From: Aquimarina muelleri DSM 19832
GTDB taxonomy: Bacteria > Bacteroidota > Bacteroidia > Flavobacteriales > Flavobacteriaceae
Direction: 5' to 3'
Length of the DNA: 64,000 bases
Assembly (NCBI RefSeq): GCF_000430665.1
Contig: NZ_AUML01000022.1
Span: forward strand, 1-64,000
In this document: positions 43,878-51,386 of the stretch, one piece after another
Layout: each line of letters begins with the position of its first letter
Position numbering within the stretch: position 1 is the stretch's first letter
Made by a program: the position numbers and the translations under genes
The notes under the pieces: generated by a model
Seen by the model: the letters and a program-made list of their open reading frames with translations, nothing else
Database searches by the model: none
Told to the model about the DNA's origin: nothing

Positions 43878-44072
43878 TTATGATTGTTTAGTTGTATTGG
43901 ATCCTGAAGATTTTTCTTTAGTTTCTTTTATAAGTTCGTCATCAAATAGCATGCGTACAGATGGGGTATATACATCATCATATTGACCATTTCTAACCGA
44001 GATAATGAAACTTATAAAAAAGACTATGGCAACGATTATACTAATCGTTAAAAGGATATAAATAACACCCAT
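43878..44072 (-). CDS. ccoS: cbb3 oxidase maturation protein CcoS
   Basis: A 64-residue protein with one N-terminal membrane segment (about 3-24) and the conserved GQYDDVYTPSVRMLFDDE stretch typical of CcoS. It is first in the cco operon behind an FNR-type promoter. CcoS is needed for cofactor insertion in the oxidase. Confidence 0.9.
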   Translation of the reverse strand: MGVIYILLTISIIVAIVFFISFIISVRNGQYDDVYTPSVRMLFDDELIKETKEKSSGSNTTKQS

Positions 44073-44089
44073 GGTTTACGTTTATTCCT

Positions 44090-44132
44090 CAAAAGTATGT
44101 GTGAATGTTTTCTTAAAGAATGACATTTATCA
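44090..44132 (-). promoter_or_regulatory. FNR-type site and -7 element of the cco operon
   Basis: TGACATTTATCA (44121-44132) is centred 29.5 bp before the exact -7 element TACTTTTG (44097 down to 44090). The start codon of ccoS is about 17 nt downstream. Confidence 0.72.
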
Positions 44133-44202
44133 GGTTTTCTTAATAATGATCAGTTGTAGCTAAAAATGAAGGTTTTTTGACGTTATTTAGAATAAATCAA
44201 TG

Positions 44203-44246
44203 TTAACAAATGTTAAAATAGTACCTTTTAATGCATAGTACTGTAA
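44203..44246 (+). promoter_or_regulatory. candidate operator and promoter of micropeptide genes
   Basis: Perfect palindrome TTAACAAATGTTAA (44203-44216) shares the core TAACAAATGTTA with the operator at 29561. A weak -7-like TACTGTAA starts at 44239, again 29.5 bp from the centre. Less certain than the other sites because the -7 match is poor. Confidence 0.4.
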
Positions 44247-44300
44247 CATAATTAAACAAAGCACGTCTAGTAAGTATAGAAACAATTAAACAACAGAAAT

Positions 44301-44387
44301 ATGAGAACTTTAGACAGTAACCAAATCACAAATAAAGTAACAGGTAGTAAAGGATATATATGGAACTCCAAAAGACGTTACAAATAA
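44301..44387 (+). CDS. 28-aa basic micropeptide, copy 1
   Basis: ATG 44301 to TAA 44387 encodes MRTLDSNQITNK and ends KGYIWNSKRRYK. The next gene encodes a 28-residue paralogue of equal length with mostly conservative changes (L/I, D/E, K/R) and identical GY-WNSKRRY near the end, which is strong evidence of coding. No signal peptide or membrane segment; net charge clearly positive. An A-rich leader precedes the ATG. It lies between the cco and nap operons. A nucleic-acid or ribosome partner is possible (inference). Confidence 0.65.
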   Translation: MRTLDSNQITNKVTGSKGYIWNSKRRYK

Positions 44388-44441
44388 ATTAATTATACAA
44401 AGCATTATAACAACTTTAAAGACAAATAAAATTTAGAAATT

Positions 44442-44528
44442 ATGAGAACTATAGAAAATAACCGAATCACTAGAAAATTAAATGCACCTAATGGATATAC
44501 ATGGAATTCAAAAAGGCGTTATAGATAA
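44442..44528 (+). CDS. 28-aa basic micropeptide, copy 2
   Basis: ATG 44442 to TAA 44528 encodes MRTIENNRITRK and ends NGYTWNSKRRYR. It starts 54 nt after copy 1; the two genes are similar within the coding part and much less so in the spacers. 15 of 28 residues are identical to copy 1. Function unknown; same comments on charge and context as copy 1. Confidence 0.65.
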   Translation: MRTIENNRITRKLNAPNGYTWNSKRRYR

Positions 44529-44576
44529 CACCTATTTATTAACCACCTCTGTACCGAGGTTTAAAAGCTAACCATA

Positions 44577-44711
44577 ATGAAAACTATACAAAATATTAGA
44601 AAACGATTAAAAACCGTAACACAAAAACAAAACATGTTTTTGGATTGTACTACTAATTTTTATGATAATGAGGATGTTTTATTTAAAAAAATTAAGCCAT
44701 ACGCGTATTAA
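44577..44711 (+). CDS. 44-aa micropeptide
   Basis: ATG 44577 to TAA 44711 encodes 44 residues, MKTIQNIRKRLKTVTQKQ at the start and VLFKKIKPYAY at the end. The start MKT-Q/E-N recalls the two 28-aa peptides, but the rest differs, with an acidic middle (YDNEDVL). It lies 48 nt after copy 2 and just before a terminator, so the three probably form one transcript. Confidence 0.5.
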   Translation: MKTIQNIRKRLKTVTQKQNMFLDCTTNFYDNEDVLFKKIKPYAY

Positions 44712-44736
44712 CTTAAACTTTATAATATACTAAGAG

Positions 44737-44761
44737 GCCGAATTCTATAGTGGAATTCGGC
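44737..44761. terminator. bidirectional terminator
   Basis: GCCGAATTC (44737-44745) pairs perfectly with GAATTCGGC (44753-44761). A and T residues flank both sides. It lies between the micropeptide genes (plus strand) and the end of the nap operon (minus strand). Confidence 0.75.
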
Positions 44762-44766
44762 TTCAT

Positions 44767-45987
44767 TTATTTAGCTTTAAAACGTAATTTTCCAGTTTCT
44801 ATTTTGATCGCAGTTTTAGCAAGTATCGTAAATATAAAAGCTCCTAATGCCCAAATACCTATGGTTACTCCTATTTCTATTCCTGTAGGCATATACTCTA
44901 CAATTTTCCCATAAGGCCCAGGGATAAATCCAGGTACTATTAAGCCAAATCCTTTTTCTATCCAAATAGCAACAAAAAGAATAAAGCAACAAAAATATAA
45001 TACTTTCAAATTATTTCTTAGTTTGCCAAAGGTAAGCATTATCGTTGCTAATACATTTAAGGGTATTGCAGTCCAAATCCAAGGTAATAAAGCAGTCTTA
45101 CCATGTAAACCAAAAAATAAATAATAGGCACTTTCACTATGATGTGTAGGAGCATAAAATTCTTTAAATAATTCAGAAACCAGCATGATTAAGTTTATTT
45201 GTGCTGCTACTGTAACGATCATACTAATTTTTTTAATCGTTTTATCTTCAATTTTAAACTCTGTAAATCCTCGAATGATTGCTAACACTAATATAATCAA
45301 AGCAGGTCCTGCAGCAAATGCAGATGCTAAAAATCGAGGCCCCAATAAAGCATTGTTCCAAAAAGGACGAGCTTGTAATCCCTGGTATAAAAATGCAGTT
45401 ACTAAATGTATACCTACTGCCCAAAAAACAGATAATATGGCACCAGGAACATATATTTTAGGATTTGGTACTTTTCCTTGGTAACGTCTAAAAAGTATAT
45501 AAAAAGGAATACTAATATTAATAAACAGATATCCATTAAGGACAATCACATCCCAGGTTAACATAGAATTCGGAAAATTAAAAACTCCGATGCCAGGTAT
45601 CATGTGCCAAAGAACCGATGGCCCTCCCATATCTGCTACAACAAATGCTAAGCACATAATTAGTGCAGCTACAGCCAAGCCTTCGCCTATAAGTACCGCT
45701 TGTTTAAAATCAATATCTTTAAGCACATAAGTTGGCATAACCAGCATAACAGCAGCAGCAGCAACCCCGACCAAAAATGTAAAATTAGATATATACAACC
45801 CCCAACTTACTCTGTCGCTCATACCCGTAACACTTAACCCATGTTCTATCTGTATAGAGTAGCAATACATCCCGATGAGCATCACTAAAGTTAAAAAACC
45901 CATCCATATATGGTATTTTTTAGACCCTTGTGTTATAGTATCCAGGCTGTCTATTATTAAGCCTTTTAAAACTTTAAATCGTCTCAT
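44767..45987 (-). CDS. nrfD: NrfD-type quinol dehydrogenase membrane subunit
   Basis: A 406-residue membrane protein with about ten hydrophobic segments, of the NrfD/PsrC family. Features include MSDRVSWGLYISNFTFLVGV near the N-terminus and DMGGPSVLWHMIP. It should draw electrons from menaquinol and pass them to the iron-sulfur partner encoded directly upstream. It takes the place of NapC or NapH in this nitrate reductase operon. It is the last gene of the operon, followed by a bidirectional terminator. Confidence 0.88.
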   Translation of the reverse strand: MRRFKVLKGLIIDSLDTITQGSKKYHIWMGFLTLVMLIGMYCYSIQIEHGLSVTGMSDRVSWGLYISNFTFLVGVAAAAVMLVMPTYVLKDIDFKQAVLIGEGLAVAALIMCLAFVVADMGGPSVLWHMIPGIGVFNFPNSMLTWDVIVLNGYLFINISIPFYILFRRYQGKVPNPKIYVPGAILSVFWAVGIHLVTAFLYQGLQARPFWNNALLGPRFLASAFAAGPALIILVLAIIRGFTEFKIEDKTIKKISMIVTVAAQINLIMLVSELFKEFYAPTHHSESAYYLFFGLHGKTALLPWIWTAIPLNVLATIMLTFGKLRNNLKVLYFCCFILFVAIWIEKGFGLIVPGFIPGPYGKIVEYMPTGIEIGVTIGIWALGAFIFTILAKTAIKIETGKLRFKAK

Positions 45988-46098
45988 TATTCTATTTGTA
46001 TTATGGCGTTCCCCTCATAACTTCGGGTCGGGCTTTACACTATATCTTTTTTGAAATAAAAAAGGATGCCGCTTCAATCCCTTACGCATTATATAGTA

Positions 46099-47217
46099 TT
46101 AATCCATAAAGTACCAGAACTTTGGCTCTGTACCCAGATCTTCTTTTAATCTAAACACTTTTTTATTTTCTAATACCCATCTTATGGTACTATTTGGATC
46201 TAATAAATTTCCGAAAATTCGAGCACCAGTAGGACAAGCGTCTACACAAGCAGGATTTTGACCTTTTCTAGATCGTTGCACACAAAAAGTACATTTTTCC
46301 ATTACGCCTTTTTTGCGCATACGGTTTCCTAAATAGTGCTGGTTTTTGTTAATTTCCTTTTCAGGAACTTCTGGGGTACTCCAATTAAAACGTCTACCAT
46401 CATATGGGCAAGCAGCCATACAATATCGACACCCTACGCACCAGTCATAATCAATAACAACAAGACCATCATCCTCTCGCCAAGTAGCTTGAACTGGGCA
46501 TACTTCTACACAAGGTGGATTATCACAATGAAAACATTGTGTACCCATATAAAAATGTCCTTCAGCTGGTACTTCATGATAATAATTATCGTCTGCTTCA
46601 TCAAACTTAAAACCTTCTCCATCTTTCATTTCATGAATACGGATATATTGCATTTGCGAGTTTCGGTCCTGATTATTTTCTTCAACACAGGCACTCACAC
46701 AATCCATATACCCTTGACATTTAGAGATATTAAATGCGTATCCAAAAAGCACATCTTCTTCGGCATTTTCAGAAGTCATACTTATTGTTTTTCCAGTACG
46801 AAGCTGGTAGGAGCGCACCAATCTATCTACAGTTCCTTTTTTTTCATCATTGGTCATCAATTTATAGTTTCCTTTAAATTGCTCTTCCCAATCGATTTGT
46901 GCTTTTTCTTTAGACTCTTCTCCTGTAGTTATACTGCAAGATGTACTTACTGCTCCAGCGCCTATTAATAAGCTAGCTGTTAATTTTCTAAATGCAGTTC
47001 GACGATCCATTTGTACATCAAAAACTTGATCAAAACCATCTCTTTTGCGTTCATCTCCAATAGCAGTATCTACCGCATTATCAAATTCTTCATCACTAAT
47101 TTGGCTTTTAGCATGTGAGCCACATCCACCAGATGTTTTTCCACAGCTACACGAACCAGAAGATTCTTTTTTTGCACTATTCAGGTTTAATGAAAACCAC
47201 TTTTTGTTATCGCTCAT
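46099..47217 (-). CDS. nrfC: NrfC-type ferredoxin subunit with four [4Fe-4S] motifs
   Basis: A 372-residue iron-sulfur protein. After an N-terminal extension of about 70 residues with a cysteine-rich start (GSCSCGKTSGGCGSHAK) comes a Tat-like sequence MDRRTAFRKLTASLLIGAGA ending in a lipobox-like STSC. Cysteine motifs for four clusters follow: CQGYMDCVSAC, CDNPPCVEVCP, CVGCRYCMAACP and CTFC/CVDACP. It is the electron-transferring partner of the NrfD-like protein and resembles periplasmic NrfC/PsrB or ActB-type subunits. The extension before the Tat motif is unusual; a start at a later Met is possible. Confidence 0.88.
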   Translation of the reverse strand: MSDNKKWFSLNLNSAKKESSGSCSCGKTSGGCGSHAKSQISDEEFDNAVDTAIGDERKRDGFDQVFDVQMDRRTAFRKLTASLLIGAGAVSTSCSITTGEESKEKAQIDWEEQFKGNYKLMTNDEKKGTVDRLVRSYQLRTGKTISMTSENAEEDVLFGYAFNISKCQGYMDCVSACVEENNQDRNSQMQYIRIHEMKDGEGFKFDEADDNYYHEVPAEGHFYMGTQCFHCDNPPCVEVCPVQATWREDDGLVVIDYDWCVGCRYCMAACPYDGRRFNWSTPEVPEKEINKNQHYLGNRMRKKGVMEKCTFCVQRSRKGQNPACVDACPTGARIFGNLLDPNSTIRWVLENKKVFRLKEDLGTEPKFWYFMD

Positions 47218-47228
47218 ACCTTATATTA

Positions 47229-47873
47229 TTAATGCTCTAATTCTTCTTTTCTCTCTTTTACGGTTTGGGTATTAAATCTTGCAGGCCATCTTTTTTCAAA
47301 ACTTGGTTTATGTGGGTTGTGGCAGTTTACACAAGTCATTGATGCTCTTGGTGGTACCCAGCCGGCAATTTTTTTTCCATGTGCTCCTCCTTTCCAATCT
47401 TCAAATTGGTTAGTATGGCATTGACTACATAGCTGGTAACTTCTATTAAAATCTATTTTGTTTCCAGTTAGACTAGTAAGTGTATTCATATCCTTTCCGT
47501 TATGACAAGTAGTACAGTTCATGGTATTGCTATTGGCATGCATTACTTTGATATCCCAATGTGCTTTTTTACTATCTACACTATTTTGCATTTGATCTAA
47601 TGGCTTAGAATGACACTCAATACAGGCATACGATTTTATTTTTCCTTTACGTTCAGGGATTAAAAAAGTATGTTCCCCTTCAGTAATTTCTATAAGATCC
47701 ATATCTTCCAAATATTTTTCAGAATGAATAGATGTGCCATGATAGGGATTACTTTTATCCTTAATTTTATCTGTAAGGCTATGGTATTTATCTTCATTTT
47801 GTTTACAGGAAACAAACAGTATCATAAATAAAAGTAAATAACTTAGTATATATGTGCTACAGTAGTTAGTCAT
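47229..47873 (-). CDS. tetrahaem cytochrome c lipoprotein
   Basis: A 214-residue exported cytochrome. The N-terminus is a hydrophobic signal with a lipobox cysteine (FMILFVSCKQNE). Four CxxCH haem-binding motifs follow: CIECH, CTTCH, CSQCH and CVNCH. The last third is PRASMTCVNCHNPHKPSF. It is likely to carry electrons between the NrfCD pair and NapA/NapB. It resembles multihaem proteins of Nrf/Nap systems but is not a NapC/NrfH-type transmembrane protein. Confidence 0.85.
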   Translation of the reverse strand: MTNYCSTYILSYLLLFMILFVSCKQNEDKYHSLTDKIKDKSNPYHGTSIHSEKYLEDMDLIEITEGEHTFLIPERKGKIKSYACIECHSKPLDQMQNSVDSKKAHWDIKVMHANSNTMNCTTCHNGKDMNTLTSLTGNKIDFNRSYQLCSQCHTNQFEDWKGGAHGKKIAGWVPPRASMTCVNCHNPHKPSFEKRWPARFNTQTVKERKEELEH

Positions 47874-47878
47874 AATTC

Positions 47879-48562
47879 TTAATTATTGTTTCTTGAAAAA
47901 ACACTTTTTTCAGAGTATTCAATAGCGTTTGGTACATGACATTGTCTGCAATTGATACGTTCTGGATGCGTAACTCTAATTTCTTTGGGAGCAGCTGGCC
48001 CTGCATGACAAGACAAGCAATTTTCACGCATTTGTATAGAGTGCGGGATCATTGGGGGGCTTCCTGGTAAGGCATTATGTATACCTGCTGTTGGTGCGTG
48101 AACTTTTACAAAACTAGTTTCAGTAAAGAATGTCTCGGTATTTTGAGTTACATGACACTGCCTGCAATTTATCATTTCGGGATGTGGCGTTACAGGTGCG
48201 TATGCATTAAATTTTTGTACAAATCCTCCATTTTGATGACATTGCAAGCATGTATTCCCTCCCATGCTCATTTCTTGTTTAACAGGATGAGGTATACTAG
48301 GTGGAGCTCCATGATATGCTCTATTATCATAGTATGTTTCTAATGTTCTTTGATGCTTTTCGTCGACGGGCATATTTACATAATCGAATGCGTATTCAGA
48401 TCGCTGAAAAACTCCTGCTTCTGAAGGGATTTTTGGAGACGAAATCTCATTTTCTAATGGGATGTATGCATCTTTCAATCCTGTTTGATAGCTGTAATTC
48501 CAAATAGTTATAAATGCTATAAACAACAATACAAATAGTGATATGATACCTAATCTTTTCAT
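47879..48562 (-). CDS. napB: tetrahaem NapB-like electron transfer subunit
   Basis: A 227-residue periplasmic cytochrome anchored by an N-terminal hydrophobic segment (about 5-22). Two NapB-like units lie in tandem: PPSIPHPVKQEM, then CLQCH and CRQCH; and PPMIPHSIQMREN, then CLSCH and CRQCH. Each copies the PPxIPH-CxxCH-CxxCH layout of dihaem NapB, so a duplication has given four haems. The start codon is next to a dispersed repeat copy (48565-48663). It passes electrons to NapA. Confidence 0.85.
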   Translation of the reverse strand: MKRLGIISLFVLLFIAFITIWNYSYQTGLKDAYIPLENEISSPKIPSEAGVFQRSEYAFDYVNMPVDEKHQRTLETYYDNRAYHGAPPSIPHPVKQEMSMGGNTCLQCHQNGGFVQKFNAYAPVTPHPEMINCRQCHVTQNTETFFTETSFVKVHAPTAGIHNALPGSPPMIPHSIQMRENCLSCHAGPAAPKEIRVTHPERINCRQCHVPNAIEYSEKSVFSRNNN

Positions 48563-48564
48563 TT

Positions 48565-48663
48565 AATCCACATTGTGGAGTTTAATTTTCAGAGGTTTGC
48601 CTCGAAAACAAAATATATTTTCGGAAGCACCCCTCGTGAGCTTGCTCCGAGGTTATTGATTTA
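48565..48663 (+). repeat. multi-hairpin dispersed repeat, copy 4, abutting napB
   Basis: Full-length copy: TCCACATTGTGGA, CGAAAA...TTTTCG and CCTCGTGAGCTTGCTCCGAGG stems. Its end is 2 bp from the napB start codon, so the leader and ribosome landing site of napB are made of repeat sequence. The rest of the spacer to 48805 holds a small palindrome CTCACTAAGTGAG and nothing else convincing. Confidence 0.88.
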
Positions 48664-48805
48664 AATTTTACTCACTAAGTGAGGTTCTAATATTTTAATG
48701 TTTGCTACAAAATCAAAAATATTTTATCAAACAAATACTTGTCCAGCTTTATCGAGATAATCACTAACCACTGGATTAGTAGACCTTAGTTTGTTATAAT
48801 TATCA

Positions 48806-51130
48806 CTATACTTTTTCTACTCTAACTGCGCATTTTTTATAATCAGGTTCTTTGGATATAGGGCAAAAAGAATCTAATGTAAGATCATTAATAAGCATAT
48901 TCTCATCAAAAAAGGGTACAAAAACCTGCAATGGTGTTGGTATACCTCGCTGATTTACAGAAGCAGGCATTATGATTTCACCACGACGTGTGATTAGTTT
49001 TACTTTGTCTCCATTTTTTATTTGTAAGCGTTCTGCATCTTTTGGATGTAGCTCTACATAGGCATTTGGCATGGCTTTATGTAGTACAGGAATTCTGCGA
49101 GTCATAGAGCCTGTATGCCAATGTTCTATAACCCGACCCGTATTTAACCAAAACGGATATTCGTTATCTGGCTCTTCTGGTGCGGGTTCATAAGGACGTT
49201 GCCAGATGACTGCTCTTCCATCAGGTTTTCCATAAAAATGAAAGTCTTCATTATTAGAACATGCTGGATCGTATTTGGCATTAAATCGCCATTGTGTTGA
49301 TTTTCCATTTACATAAGGCCAAATGGCTCCAGGCTGAGATTTCAGGACTTCTAATGGTGCCATTCCATGTTTATCTCCTTCATGGAACTGTCTATATTCA
49401 TTATAGATTTCTTCTACATGATTTTCTTCACTATATGGAAATAAATCTCCAAATCCCATTCGTTTAGCAACTTCAATAGTCATCCATGCATCTGGAGTCG
49501 TTTCTCCAGGTCCTTCCACCATTTTATCCCAATGTTGTGTTCTGCGTTCTGAGTTTCCGTACAAACCAGATTTTTCGATGTGCCAAGAAGCTGGTAATAT
49601 TACATCTGCAACATCTGATGTTGGGGTAGGAAACACATCCGATACGACTACAAAACAAGAGTCCTTTTCCATTCCTGGTCGGTATCGACTTGTTTTAGGT
49701 AAAGAAACTAAAGGATTGGTTACTTGTGTCCAAATAAATTTTATTTCTCCACGATCTACAGCTCTAAACATTTCTGTAGCGTGGTATGTTGGTTTTGATG
49801 GGATACGCTCGTAAGGAACTTTCCAAATTTTGGCAGCTAAACGTCTATGCTTTTCATTGGTTACTACTCCTTTTGGAAGTTTGTGAGTAAACGTTCCCAC
49901 CTCTCGTGCGGTACCACATGCAGAAGGTTGCCCTGTTAAAGAAAATGGTCCGTTACCGGGTTGCGATATTTTACCTGTTAATAAATGAATGTTATATACC
50001 AAATTATTCATCCATGTACCCCGGGTATGTTGATTGATCCCCATACACCAATAGGAGACTACTTTTTTATTTGGATCTCCAAAATATGCGGCCATATATT
50101 TTATATCTTTAACCGACACTCCTGATATTTTTTCTACTTTTTCAGGGGTGTAGTCTTCTAAGAATTTTTTATATGCCTTAAAATCAATTTTTTCGGGTTT
50201 ATCTTTAAACTTGTAATTGTCTTCTAAACCATAACCCATATTGGTAAGCCCTTTGTTAAAGCTACAATGCTTTTCTACAAAAGATGTATTTACCCATCCA
50301 TTTTTTATAATCTCATAACATATAGCATTGGCTACTGCCAAATCACTTTGTGGTTTAAAAAGGATGGACTTATCGGCAGCCATACTAGTACGGGTTGTTC
50401 TTGTTGCAAAGTCAATAATTTTTGCTCCTCTTCTGTTTTTTTGTTCTAGCATTCTGGAAAACAACACAGGGTGCATTTCTGCCATGTTGTTACCCCAAAG
50501 AACAAAAACATCTGCATGATCTATATCTTCATAGCATCCCATAGGTTCATCTGCTCCAAATGATGTTAAAAACCCTGTTACTGCACTTGCCATGCATAAT
50601 CGTGCATTACAATCCAAGTTATTGGTTCCTATAGCTCCTTTCATGAATTTGGAGGCTACATACCCTTCTGGAATAGTAGATTGTCCAGAGGTGTACATTG
50701 CTACAGCATCTTTACCATGTTTTTCAATGGTTTCTTTCATCTTGCTAGCTACCAGATCTAAGGCTTCCTGTATTGGTGTTTGCACATAAGTGCCATTTTT
50801 TTTAACCAAAGCATGTGTTAATCTATCTTTTGCTTGCAAACACATGATTTGATGGTATCCTTTTACACAAAGTAGTCCTTTGTTAACTGTAGATTTAGGA
50901 TCTCCTTTTACTGCTACCGCTTTTCCGTTTTCTGTTCCAACTAAAACACCACATCCTACACCACAAAATCTACAAGGTGCTTTTGTCCAGTTTATATCTC
51001 CATCGGGTAATCCTTTTTCTTGTTCATCGGCAAACAATATCCCAGGAAACATAGTTGCAGCTGCTGTCATTGCAGATAGCATAGCCATTTTTTTTATGAA
51101 TTTTCTTCTATTGGTGAGAGAGGTGTACAT
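48806..51130 (-). CDS. napA: periplasmic nitrate reductase NapA
   Basis: A 774-residue molybdoenzyme of the DMSO reductase family that reduces nitrate to nitrite in the periplasm. A Tat signal (TNRRKFIKKMAML) sits at the N-terminus when ATG 51130 is used; the longer frame from 51175 overlaps napD. The [4Fe-4S] motif is CRFCGVGC...LLCVKG (C-x2-C-x3-C-x27-C). The molybdenum ligand is the Cys of NARLCMASAVTG. It needs bis-MGD cofactor, which the moa/moe/mob genes in this window would make. It follows napD by 4 nt. Confidence 0.95.
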   Translation of the reverse strand: MYTSLTNRRKFIKKMAMLSAMTAAATMFPGILFADEQEKGLPDGDINWTKAPCRFCGVGCGVLVGTENGKAVAVKGDPKSTVNKGLLCVKGYHQIMCLQAKDRLTHALVKKNGTYVQTPIQEALDLVASKMKETIEKHGKDAVAMYTSGQSTIPEGYVASKFMKGAIGTNNLDCNARLCMASAVTGFLTSFGADEPMGCYEDIDHADVFVLWGNNMAEMHPVLFSRMLEQKNRRGAKIIDFATRTTRTSMAADKSILFKPQSDLAVANAICYEIIKNGWVNTSFVEKHCSFNKGLTNMGYGLEDNYKFKDKPEKIDFKAYKKFLEDYTPEKVEKISGVSVKDIKYMAAYFGDPNKKVVSYWCMGINQHTRGTWMNNLVYNIHLLTGKISQPGNGPFSLTGQPSACGTAREVGTFTHKLPKGVVTNEKHRRLAAKIWKVPYERIPSKPTYHATEMFRAVDRGEIKFIWTQVTNPLVSLPKTSRYRPGMEKDSCFVVVSDVFPTPTSDVADVILPASWHIEKSGLYGNSERRTQHWDKMVEGPGETTPDAWMTIEVAKRMGFGDLFPYSEENHVEEIYNEYRQFHEGDKHGMAPLEVLKSQPGAIWPYVNGKSTQWRFNAKYDPACSNNEDFHFYGKPDGRAVIWQRPYEPAPEEPDNEYPFWLNTGRVIEHWHTGSMTRRIPVLHKAMPNAYVELHPKDAERLQIKNGDKVKLITRRGEIIMPASVNQRGIPTPLQVFVPFFDENMLINDLTLDSFCPISKEPDYKKCAVRVEKV

Positions 51131-51134
51131 AATC

Positions 51135-51374
51135 CTAGTTTTTTTGTGGCGTATTAAATCCAGAAACCATAGCAAGCAGTTTAAGGCTTTTTAGAGCTTC
51201 TAATTTTTCTTTCAGAATTTCTTCTTCTGTATTGCTTTCTGTTTCTGTGATCAGTATAAGTAAATCTTTATTTTGAGCTGGCATCACTTCACATTGATCT
51301 ATCCTAGATAATGCTTGTACAAGCTCATTTTTTTTACCATTATGTGGATGGGCTAAATAACTTTTGATTGGCAT
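51135..51374 (-). CDS. napD: NapD-type chaperone
   Basis: A 79-residue protein with the ferredoxin-like layout of NapD (IKSYLAHPHNGKKNELVQAL, then QCEVMPAQNKDLLILITE). NapD binds the Tat signal peptide of NapA and holds back export until cofactor is in place. It is directly upstream of napA, with 4 nt between, and 12 nt downstream of the porin gene. Confidence 0.82.
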   Translation of the reverse strand: MPIKSYLAHPHNGKKNELVQALSRIDQCEVMPAQNKDLLILITETESNTEEEILKEKLEALKSLKLLAMVSGFNTPQKN

Positions 51375-51386
51375 ATGACTTTCGAT

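Noticed and set aside
46336..46968. 210-codon open frame antisense to the NrfC-like gene
   Set aside because: It is the shadow of a cysteine-rich gene with four visible cluster motifs; the antisense product has no coherent features.
51131..51175. Longer NapA start at 51175
   Set aside because: It overlaps napD and would place the Tat motif far from the N-terminus.
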